DNA of 64,000 nt, taken from positions 124,001-188,000 of the forward strand of contig CABHOK010000008.1 of NCBI GenBank assembly GCA_902168205.1, in the 5' to 3' direction. The position numbers were made by a program, and so were the translations under genes. This DNA is from an uncultured Chitinophaga sp. Lineage in GTDB: Bacteria > Bacteroidota > Bacteroidia > Cytophagales > Cyclobacteriaceae. This document shows positions 1-8,820 of this stretch, in pieces (within the stretch, counting starts at the first letter, position 1; the number at the start of each line of letters is the position of its first letter). The notes below the pieces were generated by a model. The model was not told where the DNA came from and made no database searches. It saw only the letters and a list, made by a program, of their open reading frames with translations.

Positions 1-231
1 TCCAATCGTTATGTTGGCAGCATTCTCAACAGGAGGCCCGCCATAGTATTGTATAAAATCGGCAAGACTGGTAATGGGGGTCGGTACATTAATCAGATCA
101 TCGGCAACGAGCAGGGTTGCTTTTTCGGTATACCCGATAAACGCGGGTACGGCTGATTCAACTTCAGCGATGGATGGTGGCAGAAGAGATATCTCCTCTA
201 CATAAACACCGGGTGAGCGATAATTGGCCAT
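1..231 (-). CDS. eCIS/phage-type tail sheath protein, N-terminal part
   Basis: The reading frame begins at an ATG whose complement is at 229-231 and runs off the left edge, giving 77 codons. The translation opens MANYRSPGVYVEE, followed by SAVPAFIGYTEKA and then a DFIQYYGGPP segment. This opening (SPGVYVEE, then a conserved FIGYT) is the hallmark of contractile tail sheath proteins of phages and extracellular contractile injection systems. The sheath contracts to drive the inner tube into a target. It lies 9 bp downstream of the 392-aa gene and behind a Pvc16-like gene on the same strand, which points to an eCIS rather than a prophage. Only the first fifth or so of the protein is visible. Confidence 0.9.
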   Translation of the reverse strand, partial: MANYRSPGVYVEEISLLPPSIAEVESAVPAFIGYTEKATLLVADDLINVPTPITSLADFIQYYGGPPVENAANITIG

Positions 232-240
232 TTTTTTAAT

Positions 241-1419
241 TTATAGTGTTAGTAAGATGTCAGAATATATAGTCGGGCTCGCAGATGCGTCTATCCGGTC
301 TGTTGCGGGATAGGGTAAACTGCTCCGTACTTCCGATTCTCTCGGATCGCCCAGGTAACGTTTCAGCGTAAGCCGCAGCGCAGTGTTTGGTCCTGCTGTC
401 GTGGATATATATTTCTCCCGTAGGTATAGCGGACTGGCAGATATAAATTCAAATACCGTATCGCTTATGGGATTGTTATTGAAAAGTATCGTGGCATCGT
501 TGCTGATTACATTGAGCCGGTTAATAAAGTCCGTGCGGTCTGGTGGTGTGAGTGCAGCCATCTCCAGGTATAGCGGACTGTTGGGTTGCAGAATCATGCG
601 GTATCGCCATAATGTCTGCCGGTTAGTGAAATGCAGCCGGTAGCCTGGCCGTTGTGGCGTGATGGAACCATCGGCTTCCACAACGCGGTAGTTGGGTTGT
701 AATGCAGCATCCAGCGAGAGGCTGATGATGCCAAAGACTGGTGTGTCTTGTGTTATACCGGTATAATAGAATTCATCTGTAACAACGGCACTTACAAGCA
801 ACTGGCAAGGACCGGGTGCAAATGAAGAAAGATCAAAGAGAAGGTAACTCTTGCCAGCTTCGGTTACCACCGACTTAGGTTGCGCTTCCTGTCCTGTTGC
901 AACGTGTTTTACACGTGCTGTGCCCGGGGCAACCGGAACCATACTATTATAGGTATATGTTCCGGTAACACGTTTCGTCAAGTCGCCTGCTTTTACACCG
1001 GTAGCATCGAAGCTCAGGTGCAGATCATCGCGGGGTGCAGCCGGATCAATCAACTGGTTGGTGAAATAATATACCTGCGATGTCGTACCATTTGGCAGCT
1101 CGTTAAAGTTTACAAAAGATGGATTGCGCAGTAGCAGATAAAAGGTAAGTATATCCGTGGCACGCGGTTTGAATTTCAGTAATTCATTTCCACCACTGGT
1201 GCCGGCTATACTGCTCCACACGGAGAAACCTCCGGCATGATCGTCTTTCTTGAATAATAGATCAAGGCGTTTCATCAGGGCCGCACATTCTGTGGTGGGT
1301 ACAATTTCAAAATCCGGTCGCGGCTCGGTAGTGTATTTCGGACAGATGCTGTTGCTGTAAAACGGCTGCTCCACCGATACCTTGAGTAACTCACTATATT
1401 TTACTTTCAGGATTCCCAT
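241..1419 (-). CDS. Uncharacterised eCIS-cluster protein (392 aa)
   Basis: A 392-aa protein without signal peptide or membrane segments, rich in beta-type sequence. I do not recognise a named domain. It starts 3 bp after the stop of the Pvc16-like gene (1423-2034) and ends 9 bp before the sheath gene, so the three are clearly one transcription unit. The segment around residues 150-240 (a GTYTYNSMVPV stretch and alternating hydrophobic strands) looks like a beta-sandwich. Position between tube terminator and sheath suggests a structural or assembly component specific to the Bacteroidota type of contractile injection system. That role is inferred from context only. Confidence 0.75.
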   Translation of the reverse strand: MGILKVKYSELLKVSVEQPFYSNSICPKYTTEPRPDFEIVPTTECAALMKRLDLLFKKDDHAGGFSVWSSIAGTSGGNELLKFKPRATDILTFYLLLRNPSFVNFNELPNGTTSQVYYFTNQLIDPAAPRDDLHLSFDATGVKAGDLTKRVTGTYTYNSMVPVAPGTARVKHVATGQEAQPKSVVTEAGKSYLLFDLSSFAPGPCQLLVSAVVTDEFYYTGITQDTPVFGIISLSLDAALQPNYRVVEADGSITPQRPGYRLHFTNRQTLWRYRMILQPNSPLYLEMAALTPPDRTDFINRLNVISNDATILFNNNPISDTVFEFISASPLYLREKYISTTAGPNTALRLTLKRYLGDPRESEVRSSLPYPATDRIDASASPTIYSDILLTL

Positions 1420-1422
1420 AGA

Positions 1423-2034
1423 TCAATCAGCAAAGTTCATTTCAGTAATAGCCGGTGCTGCTTCTTTACCTCTCGTATCGAATACGGTAAGCATGTTCGC
1501 TTTGTATACTACGCTGGGTATATATTTACCGCCCAGTGTAGCCCAGAGATTGTTCTGCTGCTCGAAGGTTAAACTCGTTAGCCTGAAACTGAGGCGTTCA
1601 ATGAGTTGCCAGGGTTTATTTACCGGGTCGCTCACATCGGCATTGAGAGCAGGAAACTTCGATTCGTCAAATACATTATATACTTGAAAGAAAGCCACAA
1701 CATCAGACAAGTCGCGTAACGCTGTCTGATAGTTCGTGCTCTGTGCTATAAACAGAATGGACAGATCAAGTTCTACCGGAGGGTTGAGTTTCATGAACTG
1801 CTTATTCTCGATCGGTACATAATATGGACGCTTGCCTTCTCTCCTTTCTTCATCCACACCAATCAACATCATGGTGATGTGCATGGCATTATTCAGATTG
1901 TAAGTGCCGTCAGGCAGATATACCGGCTTGAGATCTACTACGTTGTTCAGAGCGTAGTTGCCGGGGTCCTGCTCGCGATCTACGATATAGGCATCCAGTT
2001 CTTTCCTGATAAATTCCAACGCGGTACGAATCAT
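1423..2034 (-). CDS. Pvc16/DUF4255-like tube terminator protein of eCIS
   Basis: The 203-aa product starts MIRTALEFIRKELDAYI and continues with a ...NNVVDL... segment, a short variable region and a central PPVELDLSILFIA block. This is the layout of the DUF4255 (Pvc16 N-terminal) family. In Photorhabdus virulence cassettes and antifeeding prophages the Pvc16/Afp16 protein caps the end of the tube and sheath and sets their length. Gene position first in the operon, immediately ahead of the 392-aa protein and the sheath, agrees. The start has no strong Shine-Dalgarno sequence, as is usual in Bacteroidota. The 165 bp upstream carry the palindrome at 2169-2190. Confidence 0.8.
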   Translation of the reverse strand: MIRTALEFIRKELDAYIVDREQDPGNYALNNVVDLKPVYLPDGTYNLNNAMHITMMLIGVDEERREGKRPYYVPIENKQFMKLNPPVELDLSILFIAQSTNYQTALRDLSDVVAFFQVYNVFDESKFPALNADVSDPVNKPWQLIERLSFRLTSLTFEQQNNLWATLGGKYIPSVVYKANMLTVFDTRGKEAAPAITEMNFAD

Positions 2035-2168
2035 AGGTCTTTCAGATTAACAAATGGCCGCTAACAGTCCGGAGATCAGAAGTATACACAAAAGAGGTGA
2101 CGACAATACAGCCGTATTGCGTCAGAAAGGGTTCAGGGTTGCAAGCGGGTTTAAAATCAATAACACAA

Positions 2169-2190
2169 CAAAGGTATATATATACCTTTG
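2169..2190. promoter_or_regulatory. Perfect 22-bp palindrome carrying mirror-image -7-like boxes
   Basis: The 11-nt half site CAAAGGTATAT is followed at once by its exact reverse complement. Each outer end reads TACCTTTG when read outward, a perfect match to the Bacteroidota -7 consensus TAnnTTTG, one box pointing to the eCIS operon (minus strand) and one pointing away. No good TTG -33 element is seen at normal spacing on either side. It could be a promoter with operator symmetry or a dimeric-regulator site. A terminator for the upstream LuxR-type gene (stop at 2200) is less likely because the stem is AT-rich and lacks a loop and T-tract. Confidence 0.5.
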
Positions 2191-2199
2191 GTACATACA

Positions 2200-2625
2200 T
2201 CACCCCCAGGAGTGATTTTTCAGAATATCAAAATTTTCCAGTTCAGTAATATTAAAGAATATATCCTTCAGATCATTCAGACAACGAACACCGGCTTTTG
2301 ATACTATATTTTTACGATGCGATTTTACAGTCTCCAGACTGATGCAAAGTTTTTCAGAGATCTCCTTATTCTGAAGACGTTGAAATGCCAGGTATAGTAC
2401 TTCACACTCACGCTTGGTGAGTTGATCAAGCAATTTTCGAAGATGATTTTCCTCCTGACTTGGCACTTTACCGGTTTTTGCATCTACGATATCGATGGCC
2501 ACCCGATACTGTTCATTGCATTGCTCCAGAAATGCAATTACTGACTGAAGATCATTGCATGCAGTACATGACTGTAGCCTGCAGGCGATATCTTTTTCGG
2601 AATTGATTTTGAATTCTTTTATCAT
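2200..2625 (-). CDS. LuxR-family (GerE-type HTH) transcriptional regulator
   Basis: The 141-aa product ends in a typical LuxR-type DNA-binding domain at about residues 70-130: LTKRECEVLYLA, then NKEISEKL and SLETVKSHRKNI. The N-terminal 65 residues hold several cysteines (a CRLQSCTAC stretch) and match no sensor domain I know. I place the start at the ATG with complement 2623-2625. A longer in-frame extension to 2733 encodes a Trp/Cys-rich tail that looks non-coding. It is the last gene upstream of the eCIS operon on the same strand, so it is a plausible regulator of the injection system, perhaps through the palindrome at 2169-2190; this is inference. Confidence 0.82.
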   Translation of the reverse strand: MIKEFKINSEKDIACRLQSCTACNDLQSVIAFLEQCNEQYRVAIDIVDAKTGKVPSQEENHLRKLLDQLTKRECEVLYLAFQRLQNKEISEKLCISLETVKSHRKNIVSKAGVRCLNDLKDIFFNITELENFDILKNHSWG

Positions 2626-2853
2626 GATAGCACTTATAAAATTTATACAACATCCGTTACTACAACTACGCTTTGAAAAATGTACTTGCCATAACCATGG
2701 CGGTGAAGGTAACAAAAGTGCCAGAACGATCAAGTAAAAACAATGGGCTATAACCCATTCATGTGATCGTTATTTAACGGTAAATGTGATATCATGTTAT
2801 CCGCTGTTAAAACATACACGATATATATACCCCAGACGAAGGAAATATGATGC

Positions 2854-2885
2854 AAAAAAAACTCGCAACTTTGAATCGCGAGTTT
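2854..2885 (-). terminator. Intrinsic terminator of the MksFEB/JetABC operon
   Basis: Read on the minus strand, an 8-bp stem (AAACTCGC at 2859-2866 pairing with 2878-2885, loop of 11 nt) is followed directly by a run of eight T (complement of 2854-2861). It begins about 30 bp after the stop codon of the 1228-aa gene, which is the expected place for a Rho-independent terminator. Confidence 0.75.
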
Positions 2886-2914
2886 AGACAATGATTGATA
2901 GAACTATACTTTGA

Positions 2915-5900
2915 TCAAGGTTCAATACTCATGGTAAGCAACGGTACTACTTTCACGAACCCGTGCTGATCTTTTCTGAATTTATAGGTATAGTTGTAGT
3001 GTGTTTCCAATTTGCTTTCGTTCGGCAAGCCGTTTACGAGACAAATGTTTCGCTCTTCAGCAAAGTTGATCAACTCTTTCAGGTACGATGCCGAGATCTG
3101 CCCTACTTCATCGATGATACAATGCACATAGAAGTTACGTGCAGTCTTCTCTGTAGATTCTTTGATGAACACGTTAAGCAGCGTGATATATATAACTGCC
3201 TTCACCAGCATATCCGTTCCGGTGGAACCTACTTTGTCAATCTTCTCAATCCAACCGGTATCATTCTTACCTTCCTTGATGCGGAAACGTAGTTCAAACA
3301 GATCTTGTACGCGTATCTCTTCGTGCTTCTCTTCGCTGATCGTTTTCTGCAGATCATTCAGTAGCTCTACGGAGCGTTTATCAATTTCTGCCTTGGCTTT
3401 ATTCGCCTGGTTGAACAGGTTCGCTTCACCATATAAGAACGGATTCTGCTCGCGGAATTCGGCTATACGCTGCAGCTTGCGCAGCACTTTATTCTCACTG
3501 TCTTCCGATTTCAGTTTTATATACTCAATCAGTTTCGAACTCTCGAAGGAAGCTCGGCCGAAGTCGGCTTCCATCTTCGTGATCATTTTCTGAATGCGTC
3601 CTTTGTGCTCGATCAGCGCCTTCATCTTGCTGGATATAGCATCGATGAGCATACCGTGACTCTTGGCAACTTCTGCAATCGAGGTTTGTATTTTGTTCTC
3701 ATTGTAGAAATCCTGCAGGTATGCTGCGAATCGTTCATATTCACCTTCACCGGCCTGCGGATTGATCTTGAAGTTAAGGTGATTATCGGGACGGAATCTC
3801 CCGGTAAATTCAGTTACGTTGTTCCTGAATTTTTCAAACTGGTTGTGATACTCGGTATCGTTTGCCAGCAATTGTGAGCAAAGTCCAATGATACCTGCTT
3901 CAGAATGTTCAGCCGGAGCCGGCTCAATGATGTGACGCAGACGGTCGAACAAGGCACGCTCACGGAAGTGGCGCTCGAAGTGTTCAAGACCATCGGTATA
4001 TTTCTTCAGTGCTTCGTTGAGCGCACGGCCATCTTCTTCCAGTTGCGTACGTTTGCGTGCATACGCTTGTTTCTCATTGAGAAATTCTTTATCGGACTGT
4101 CTTATCTTGTCCTCAAACTTCTCGCGCTCACGTTTAAACTCTTCAATCTTATCAAACAACTCACGCTTGTCTTTGCGGTAGTCGTTCAATAGCTCGGAGT
4201 ATTTTTCCAATGCATTCAGGGCATCCTTTGTATCGTCAATCTCCGCTTTCAGTTTTTTAATGCGCGAGTCGTCAATACCTTTCGTCTTCAGTACTTTCGA
4301 TTTTTCCTTTTGCAGGCTGGCCTTCCGCTCGCTATAGTCGTTCTGTTTTTCTTCCCGGAGCTCTTTCAGTTTTTCAGCTTCGGCTTCCATTGTCTTGGTA
4401 GCTTTCGCCAGACGATTGTTAAAATCCTGCTGCAGCGAAGTGAGGCCTTTCGTTAACACAGCCTCCATCTCGGATATAGTCTGTTTTATAGCAGCCGATT
4501 CCTTTTTGATCGACTCCTGAACAGCATATACTTCCAGTAAATCTTTTTCACGTTGAGCCTCACCTTTACTCTCCCACTCGTGCAGATCAAGGGTATATTG
4601 TTTCTCTTTCAGTTCATCTTGCCCGGCTTCGTATTCAAGCTGTGCTATTTCATTTTTGAATTGCGCAGTCTTTTTACCGATCGATGCCAGGCGCGTTTGT
4701 TCTTCGCGGGTCTGTTCTTCGCGGAAATCCAGGAATGCCTGGTTCAGCTCCGCTATCTTTTCCTGGTATATACTTTTCTCCTGGTCGTATTCATCCAGCG
4801 TTTTGGAATATACTCTTACATTGGACAGATCGAGTTGAATGCCGTACAGAGATTCCAGTCCATTCTTCAGCAACTGCGGATTCAGCTCCTGGTTAAAGAG
4901 TATCTCTTCGTTACAGACTTTACCAATTGTGCTATACCAGTCTGGATAGTTATCTTGTAAAAAGCCAAAGAACGCGCTTTGGTGAACGGACAGCTTCTCG
5001 TTAATAACTTTAATCTTCTCTTCGAGCGCTACGACTTCTTCCTTGTTCTTCGCTATATATTGCTCCGAAGTAAGTTTGTTACGTTCACGAATGTGATCGC
5101 CCTCTTTCTTGAGAAGGTCGATGGTGTTCATCTTTACCGTGAGAGCCGAGCTCCGCTCTACCTTGTGACGTGCTATATCTTCCAGGTGCCCTTTCAGTAA
5201 AGCAATTTCCTTCTCGAAGTATTTCTTTTTGCGTATATCTTTTTCACGGAAGTCGGCATCTTTCTTTTCGAGTTCCTTTTGATTGAGCTGCTGCTTGTAG
5301 CGATCGGCTTCTGCGGCATGTCGCTCCTTACGCTCGGCTTCCTCCTTGCGGTATATATCCTTCAGGTTGTTCTTCTCTTCCTGAAATTTCTTGTCGAGTT
5401 GCAGCCCCTGTGAACTTAACACGTTTTCAAATTCCCTGCGCTCATTTTCCAGTGCATCGAACAATGTTTTAAACTGTTGCTCTACATCGCTGAACCCTGC
5501 TGTAAGTGTAGCATATTCCGTTTCACGCGCTTGTAACTGTAATACGAGTTGAGGTTTTTCTTCTGCCTTTTTAAGCAGCTCGGTTATCCCCTGGCTCTCG
5601 TACTCCTTCAGTTTTTTATCGGCTTCCCGCAGGCGTGACTTCAGCGCTCCTATATCCTGGTTGATCTCTTTGTTCTTCTCCTGCTGCGCAAGTTCTTTTT
5701 CTCTGAACTCCTTTTCAATGATGTCCATTTCCTCGCGTTTCTCGGCAGCCTGTTGTCCCAGCAGTTCCTTTTGCTCGGTTGCATACTTCAGTGCACCGCC
5801 TAATTCACCGGCAAGTGCACGCTGTTTGTTCTTGAGATTTCGTATCTGTGAGAAGTTATCCTTGATCAGATCACCACGTTGCGAATTTTCCTTGCGGAAG

Positions 5901-6601
5901 AATGTCTCAATGTCTTGGTAACGCTCGGTGAACTGACGCAACTGGCGCTCCACTGTTTTCAGTTCAATGTTAGTATGTTTTGTACTGATGGAGTTAGCAA
6001 TACATTCCTTTACGAACTCGGCTTTAATCGTAGCTTCCGAACTTAAGAAGATGGATGTGATAGCCAGCGGTATATTGTGGTAATTGCTGTTACCTTTCAT
6101 CAACGCGAACTTCTTATACTTCTTATCCGGGTCGGCACCGTAAATGATGTTCCGGTAACGCTCGAACGTTTCGATCTGGTCGCTATAGTTTACACGATGT
6201 TCGTTGAACTTGGTAAGGATTTGTTTCGGCAGCAACGCTTCGCTGTTGTCGATATAGTGTTCCTGTATAAACGCACTCTCTACAAAACGATAGAAGAGTT
6301 TGTTGTTGCGATATACCATTACATGGAACAAGCCTTCTTCCGTAGCGATCTCGTAAATGATATAGGAGTTGGGGTATTGGAAGTAATAATCTTCAAATGA
6401 TTTTTGTGAACTGGATATACCCAGCCCGCGCGTGTTGGCGCTATAGAAAAACAATATAGCACGCTGCAGCGTTGTCTTACCCATGTTGTTGGTACCGACA
6501 AAGCACGTGTTACCGGCAATTTCTATGCTGGCGTAATCCGTGTTGGCTATATTGATAAATATGATCCGGTTAAGGATTCGTCTGTTCTCCATCATCTTCA
6601 A
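2915..6601 (-). CDS. SMC-like ATPase, MksB/JetC type
   Basis: The 1228-aa protein is built like an SMC/MukB-type ATPase. A Walker A motif GTNNMGKT lies at about residues 36-43, followed by a head domain to about residue 230, long charged coiled coils (about 240-530 and 620-900), a globular hinge-like interruption near 540-600, and a C-terminal head with a signature-like GSTGTDMLVKA and Walker B IIDEVGQ (Asp near 1164, Glu 1165). Such proteins form a DNA-loop-extruding complex with the kleisin MksF and the winged-helix MksE, acting in chromosome organisation or, with the nuclease JetD, in plasmid defence (Wadjet). The start overlaps the 182-aa gene by 32 nt; ATGs at 6595 and 6592 are alternatives. 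The operon ends here, with no JetD. Confidence 0.85.
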   Translation of the reverse strand: MKMMENRRILNRIIFINIANTDYASIEIAGNTCFVGTNNMGKTTLQRAILFFYSANTRGLGISSSQKSFEDYYFQYPNSYIIYEIATEEGLFHVMVYRNNKLFYRFVESAFIQEHYIDNSEALLPKQILTKFNEHRVNYSDQIETFERYRNIIYGADPDKKYKKFALMKGNSNYHNIPLAITSIFLSSEATIKAEFVKECIANSISTKHTNIELKTVERQLRQFTERYQDIETFFRKENSQRGDLIKDNFSQIRNLKNKQRALAGELGGALKYATEQKELLGQQAAEKREEMDIIEKEFREKELAQQEKNKEINQDIGALKSRLREADKKLKEYESQGITELLKKAEEKPQLVLQLQARETEYATLTAGFSDVEQQFKTLFDALENERREFENVLSSQGLQLDKKFQEEKNNLKDIYRKEEAERKERHAAEADRYKQQLNQKELEKKDADFREKDIRKKKYFEKEIALLKGHLEDIARHKVERSSALTVKMNTIDLLKKEGDHIRERNKLTSEQYIAKNKEEVVALEEKIKVINEKLSVHQSAFFGFLQDNYPDWYSTIGKVCNEEILFNQELNPQLLKNGLESLYGIQLDLSNVRVYSKTLDEYDQEKSIYQEKIAELNQAFLDFREEQTREEQTRLASIGKKTAQFKNEIAQLEYEAGQDELKEKQYTLDLHEWESKGEAQREKDLLEVYAVQESIKKESAAIKQTISEMEAVLTKGLTSLQQDFNNRLAKATKTMEAEAEKLKELREEKQNDYSERKASLQKEKSKVLKTKGIDDSRIKKLKAEIDDTKDALNALEKYSELLNDYRKDKRELFDKIEEFKREREKFEDKIRQSDKEFLNEKQAYARKRTQLEEDGRALNEALKKYTDGLEHFERHFRERALFDRLRHIIEPAPAEHSEAGIIGLCSQLLANDTEYHNQFEKFRNNVTEFTGRFRPDNHLNFKINPQAGEGEYERFAAYLQDFYNENKIQTSIAEVAKSHGMLIDAISSKMKALIEHKGRIQKMITKMEADFGRASFESSKLIEYIKLKSEDSENKVLRKLQRIAEFREQNPFLYGEANLFNQANKAKAEIDKRSVELLNDLQKTISEEKHEEIRVQDLFELRFRIKEGKNDTGWIEKIDKVGSTGTDMLVKAVIYITLLNVFIKESTEKTARNFYVHCIIDEVGQISASYLKELINFAEERNICLVNGLPNESKLETHYNYTYKFRKDQHGFVKVVPLLTMSIEP

Positions 6602-7118
6602 TTGTAATTAGTGAAATGACCTGTTCGAGGTAATGAATAGCATCCATCACTTTATAGGTATCTTCATCTTCCTGCTCGAAGAAACCGCCCGTGGTTAAAT
6701 CATTGGCGATCTCCGTTACCTTGTCGGTCATCTTTTCCCTGCGCGAAAGCGCAAATAGTTTCTGCTTCAGTCGTTCGTTGGCGTAGCACTCTTCTGCGAT
6801 CTGCGTTACGCGGTAGCGTGTACCCACGGCCGGCTTGGTATCCATCGAAGAAAAGAAATCCATCACATCGATATAATAAGCAAACTGTTCCAGCTTCTTC
6901 TCCATCAAGGTGTTCGTTTCTTCCTGCTGACTGAAGTAATAATAGTTATGTCCTTTTTCGAGGTAATATCCCGTATGACTAAAAAACTCTTTCAGTATAA
7001 GAAAGTTATCTTCGTAGTTAATAACGTCAAAGAGTTTCCCCTTGCTTCCATTGGAGCTAATGAAATTCCCTTTACTGAGTATACTGAATATCTCGGGTGT
7101 CTGCTTGGGTATATTCAT
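6570..7118 (-). CDS. MksE/JetB-like accessory subunit of the SMC complex
   Basis: A 182-aa acidic protein with short helical segments, placed between the kleisin-like and SMC-like genes. It starts 2 bp after the stop of the 543-aa gene, and its last 32 nt overlap the start of the SMC-like gene, so the three are translationally coupled. Size and position match MksE/JetB (DUF4194-type) subunits, which are winged-helix dimers that bind the kleisin. The sequence itself is too divergent for me to assign the fold directly. The visible features are an aromatic stretch (GYYLEKGHNYYYFSQQEE, residues about 50-67) and a C-terminal acidic region. Confidence 0.7.
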   Translation of the reverse strand: MNIPKQTPEIFSILSKGNFISSNGSKGKLFDVINYEDNFLILKEFFSHTGYYLEKGHNYYYFSQQEETNTLMEKKLEQFAYYIDVMDFFSSMDTKPAVGTRYRVTQIAEECYANERLKQKLFALSRREKMTDKVTEIANDLTTGGFFEQEDEDTYKVMDAIHYLEQVISLITIEDDGEQTNP

Positions 7119-7120
7119 AG

Positions 7121-8752
7121 TTAGCTTTGAGCTTTAAGTTTCGAGGTGCGAGTTTTTGGCTTAGCCTTTGGTTTGGCGTTGTCGTCAGGTTGTTGACCTT
7201 CGGTCATCACCGCTTCTGCAGGTTCAGGTTCACTCGCGGTATCTTTTGTTTTTCGTTTGCTTCTGGATTTTTTACTGTCGGCTTTAACAGGTATATCTTC
7301 AGTAGCAACTTCCTCTGCTACATTTTCAATGGTAGTCTTTTTACGTTTTGTCTTCGGTATATCGGTTACTTCAACCACACTCTCCACAGGTACCGGCACT
7401 ATATCTTCTGCCTGCGGTATATTTACGTTGTTACTCGCGGCTTCTCCGACTTCCGGACTAACAACTTCCGGACTTTTTGCTTCCGTATTTACTACCTCAG
7501 GCTCGACATTTTCCTCAACCTTAGCCTTCCCACTCTCCACCTTCTGCTTCCGCGCTTTAATAATCGCATAGCCCACCCGTTGGTTGAGGCCTTTCTCGTT
7601 GATGAAATTCATTCGGCCAAAGTCTCCGGTAATTTGGAGTTTGTCATCGAAGTCAATGGAGATACCAACGTATAGCGAAATACGTTTCTCAAGACTCAAC
7701 TCTCCTACTTTTTCAGGGAACTGGTATTTCATTACGAACTGGAATAGATCTTCGTCTGTCTTCACAAACTTTTCAACCAGTCCGGTAATGTTCAGGCTTG
7801 ATGACTCCTCGAGGTTGCTGTCGTCAAATCCTGCGGCCATTCGTCCGGCAGGTTTACGATGCGTGTTGCGCAGCAAGTGCAGTTTCGATGCAACCTTCTG
7901 CGTGAGCATATAGCCATGATCCGAATGCAAAAAGTCAAGCGACAATCTTCCCTTGAGCACATTACGCTTGTGGAAGAACAACGCTTTTATATTCGCGACT
8001 ACTTCTACGAAGTTTGTTTTATACTTAAGCTCTTCGTAGTCCTTCAACTCTTTCAGGCGTTGTATCTTTTTATAGATCGCGGCCTGGTATTGTATCTTGT
8101 TGATGTAGTCGATGATCTGCGCCTGGATTTCGTTCAGGTAATCGCGGTTACGAACCAACGTATAGCGTAAGTCGAGTACAATGGAACTCAACTCGGCATC
8201 AATAATCGTATTGAAAAATCCCTGCGCTTCAGAAATGATCTGCTCTGATTCCTTGATCAGGTTAATGATATCGTCACGCTTGCGTTTATACTTGTCAAGT
8301 TCCTGCAGTTTGATAACGTAGTTGTCCTGATTCTTGTAAGTATCATCAATGTTCTTATGAAGCTTCATTACCTCACGCGAAGTCGTGGAGTTGATCTTCT
8401 TAAGTGAACGCTTGATGTTGCGCAGAAACTTCGGGTTGTTATCAATGCGATAGTACCGCAGACTTTCGTTAAGCGTCTGAATATTATCGATGATGAAGCT
8501 CGTGGTAACTTCACCGATCTCGAGGAATTCTTCAATGAAGGTTGTGATGCGATCGTCAAGTCCGATGATGTTGTTGTTCTCGTGAATGATCTCGTACATC
8601 ACGAGCTTCTCAAGCTTATCGTCCGTCATGTCTTCGCGGGCGAGTATCTCCGACTTGTTGATCGAATCCTTATTCCCGAACAGCATTTCAACCACTTCCC
8701 TGTTCTGGTAGAGAAGATTAATGAGATCTTTAATGCTTAACGGATTCTTCAC
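7121..8752 (-). CDS. MksF/JetA-like kleisin with a long charged tail
   Basis: First gene of the operon, 543 aa. The N-terminal 400 residues are strongly helical, opening MKNPLSIKDLINLLYQNREV, with a winged-helix-like first 90 residues and coiled-coil helices around 110-260. This fits the kleisin MksF/JetA, which bridges the two SMC heads. Residues about 400-543 are different: a low-complexity tail rich in Glu, Pro, Val and Thr with basic patches such as KSRSKRKTK and a Lys/Arg-rich end. That tail is probably disordered and could bind DNA. Promoter elements lie at 8841-8868. Identity as kleisin rests on gene order and architecture. Confidence 0.7.
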   Translation of the reverse strand: MKNPLSIKDLINLLYQNREVVEMLFGNKDSINKSEILAREDMTDDKLEKLVMYEIIHENNNIIGLDDRITTFIEEFLEIGEVTTSFIIDNIQTLNESLRYYRIDNNPKFLRNIKRSLKKINSTTSREVMKLHKNIDDTYKNQDNYVIKLQELDKYKRKRDDIINLIKESEQIISEAQGFFNTIIDAELSSIVLDLRYTLVRNRDYLNEIQAQIIDYINKIQYQAAIYKKIQRLKELKDYEELKYKTNFVEVVANIKALFFHKRNVLKGRLSLDFLHSDHGYMLTQKVASKLHLLRNTHRKPAGRMAAGFDDSNLEESSSLNITGLVEKFVKTDEDLFQFVMKYQFPEKVGELSLEKRISLYVGISIDFDDKLQITGDFGRMNFINEKGLNQRVGYAIIKARKQKVESGKAKVEENVEPEVVNTEAKSPEVVSPEVGEAASNNVNIPQAEDIVPVPVESVVEVTDIPKTKRKKTTIENVAEEVATEDIPVKADSKKSRSKRKTKDTASEPEPAEAVMTEGQQPDDNAKPKAKPKTRTSKLKAQS

Positions 8753-8820
8753 TTCCTAAATCTGTGCTGTTGGTTTTTGAAATCAAGGCGGGACTTCTAA
8801 AGTCTCGATATTTTTCTGCC

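Noticed and set aside
1-2034. Interpretation of the left end as a prophage.
   Set aside because: The DUF4255/Pvc16-type gene beside the sheath is typical of extracellular contractile injection systems, and no capsid, terminase or integrase gene is visible, although the cluster is cut by the window edge.
2200-2625. The gene next to the MksFEB/JetABC operon as a possible JetD nuclease.
   Set aside because: It encodes a 141-aa LuxR-type DNA-binding protein, too small for JetD and without Toprim motifs, and a terminator separates it from the operon.
2626-2733. N-terminal extension of the LuxR-type protein to an ATG at 2731-2733.
   Set aside because: The extra 36 residues (Trp, Cys and Pro rich) do not look like coding sequence, and the ATG at 2623-2625 gives a compact protein.
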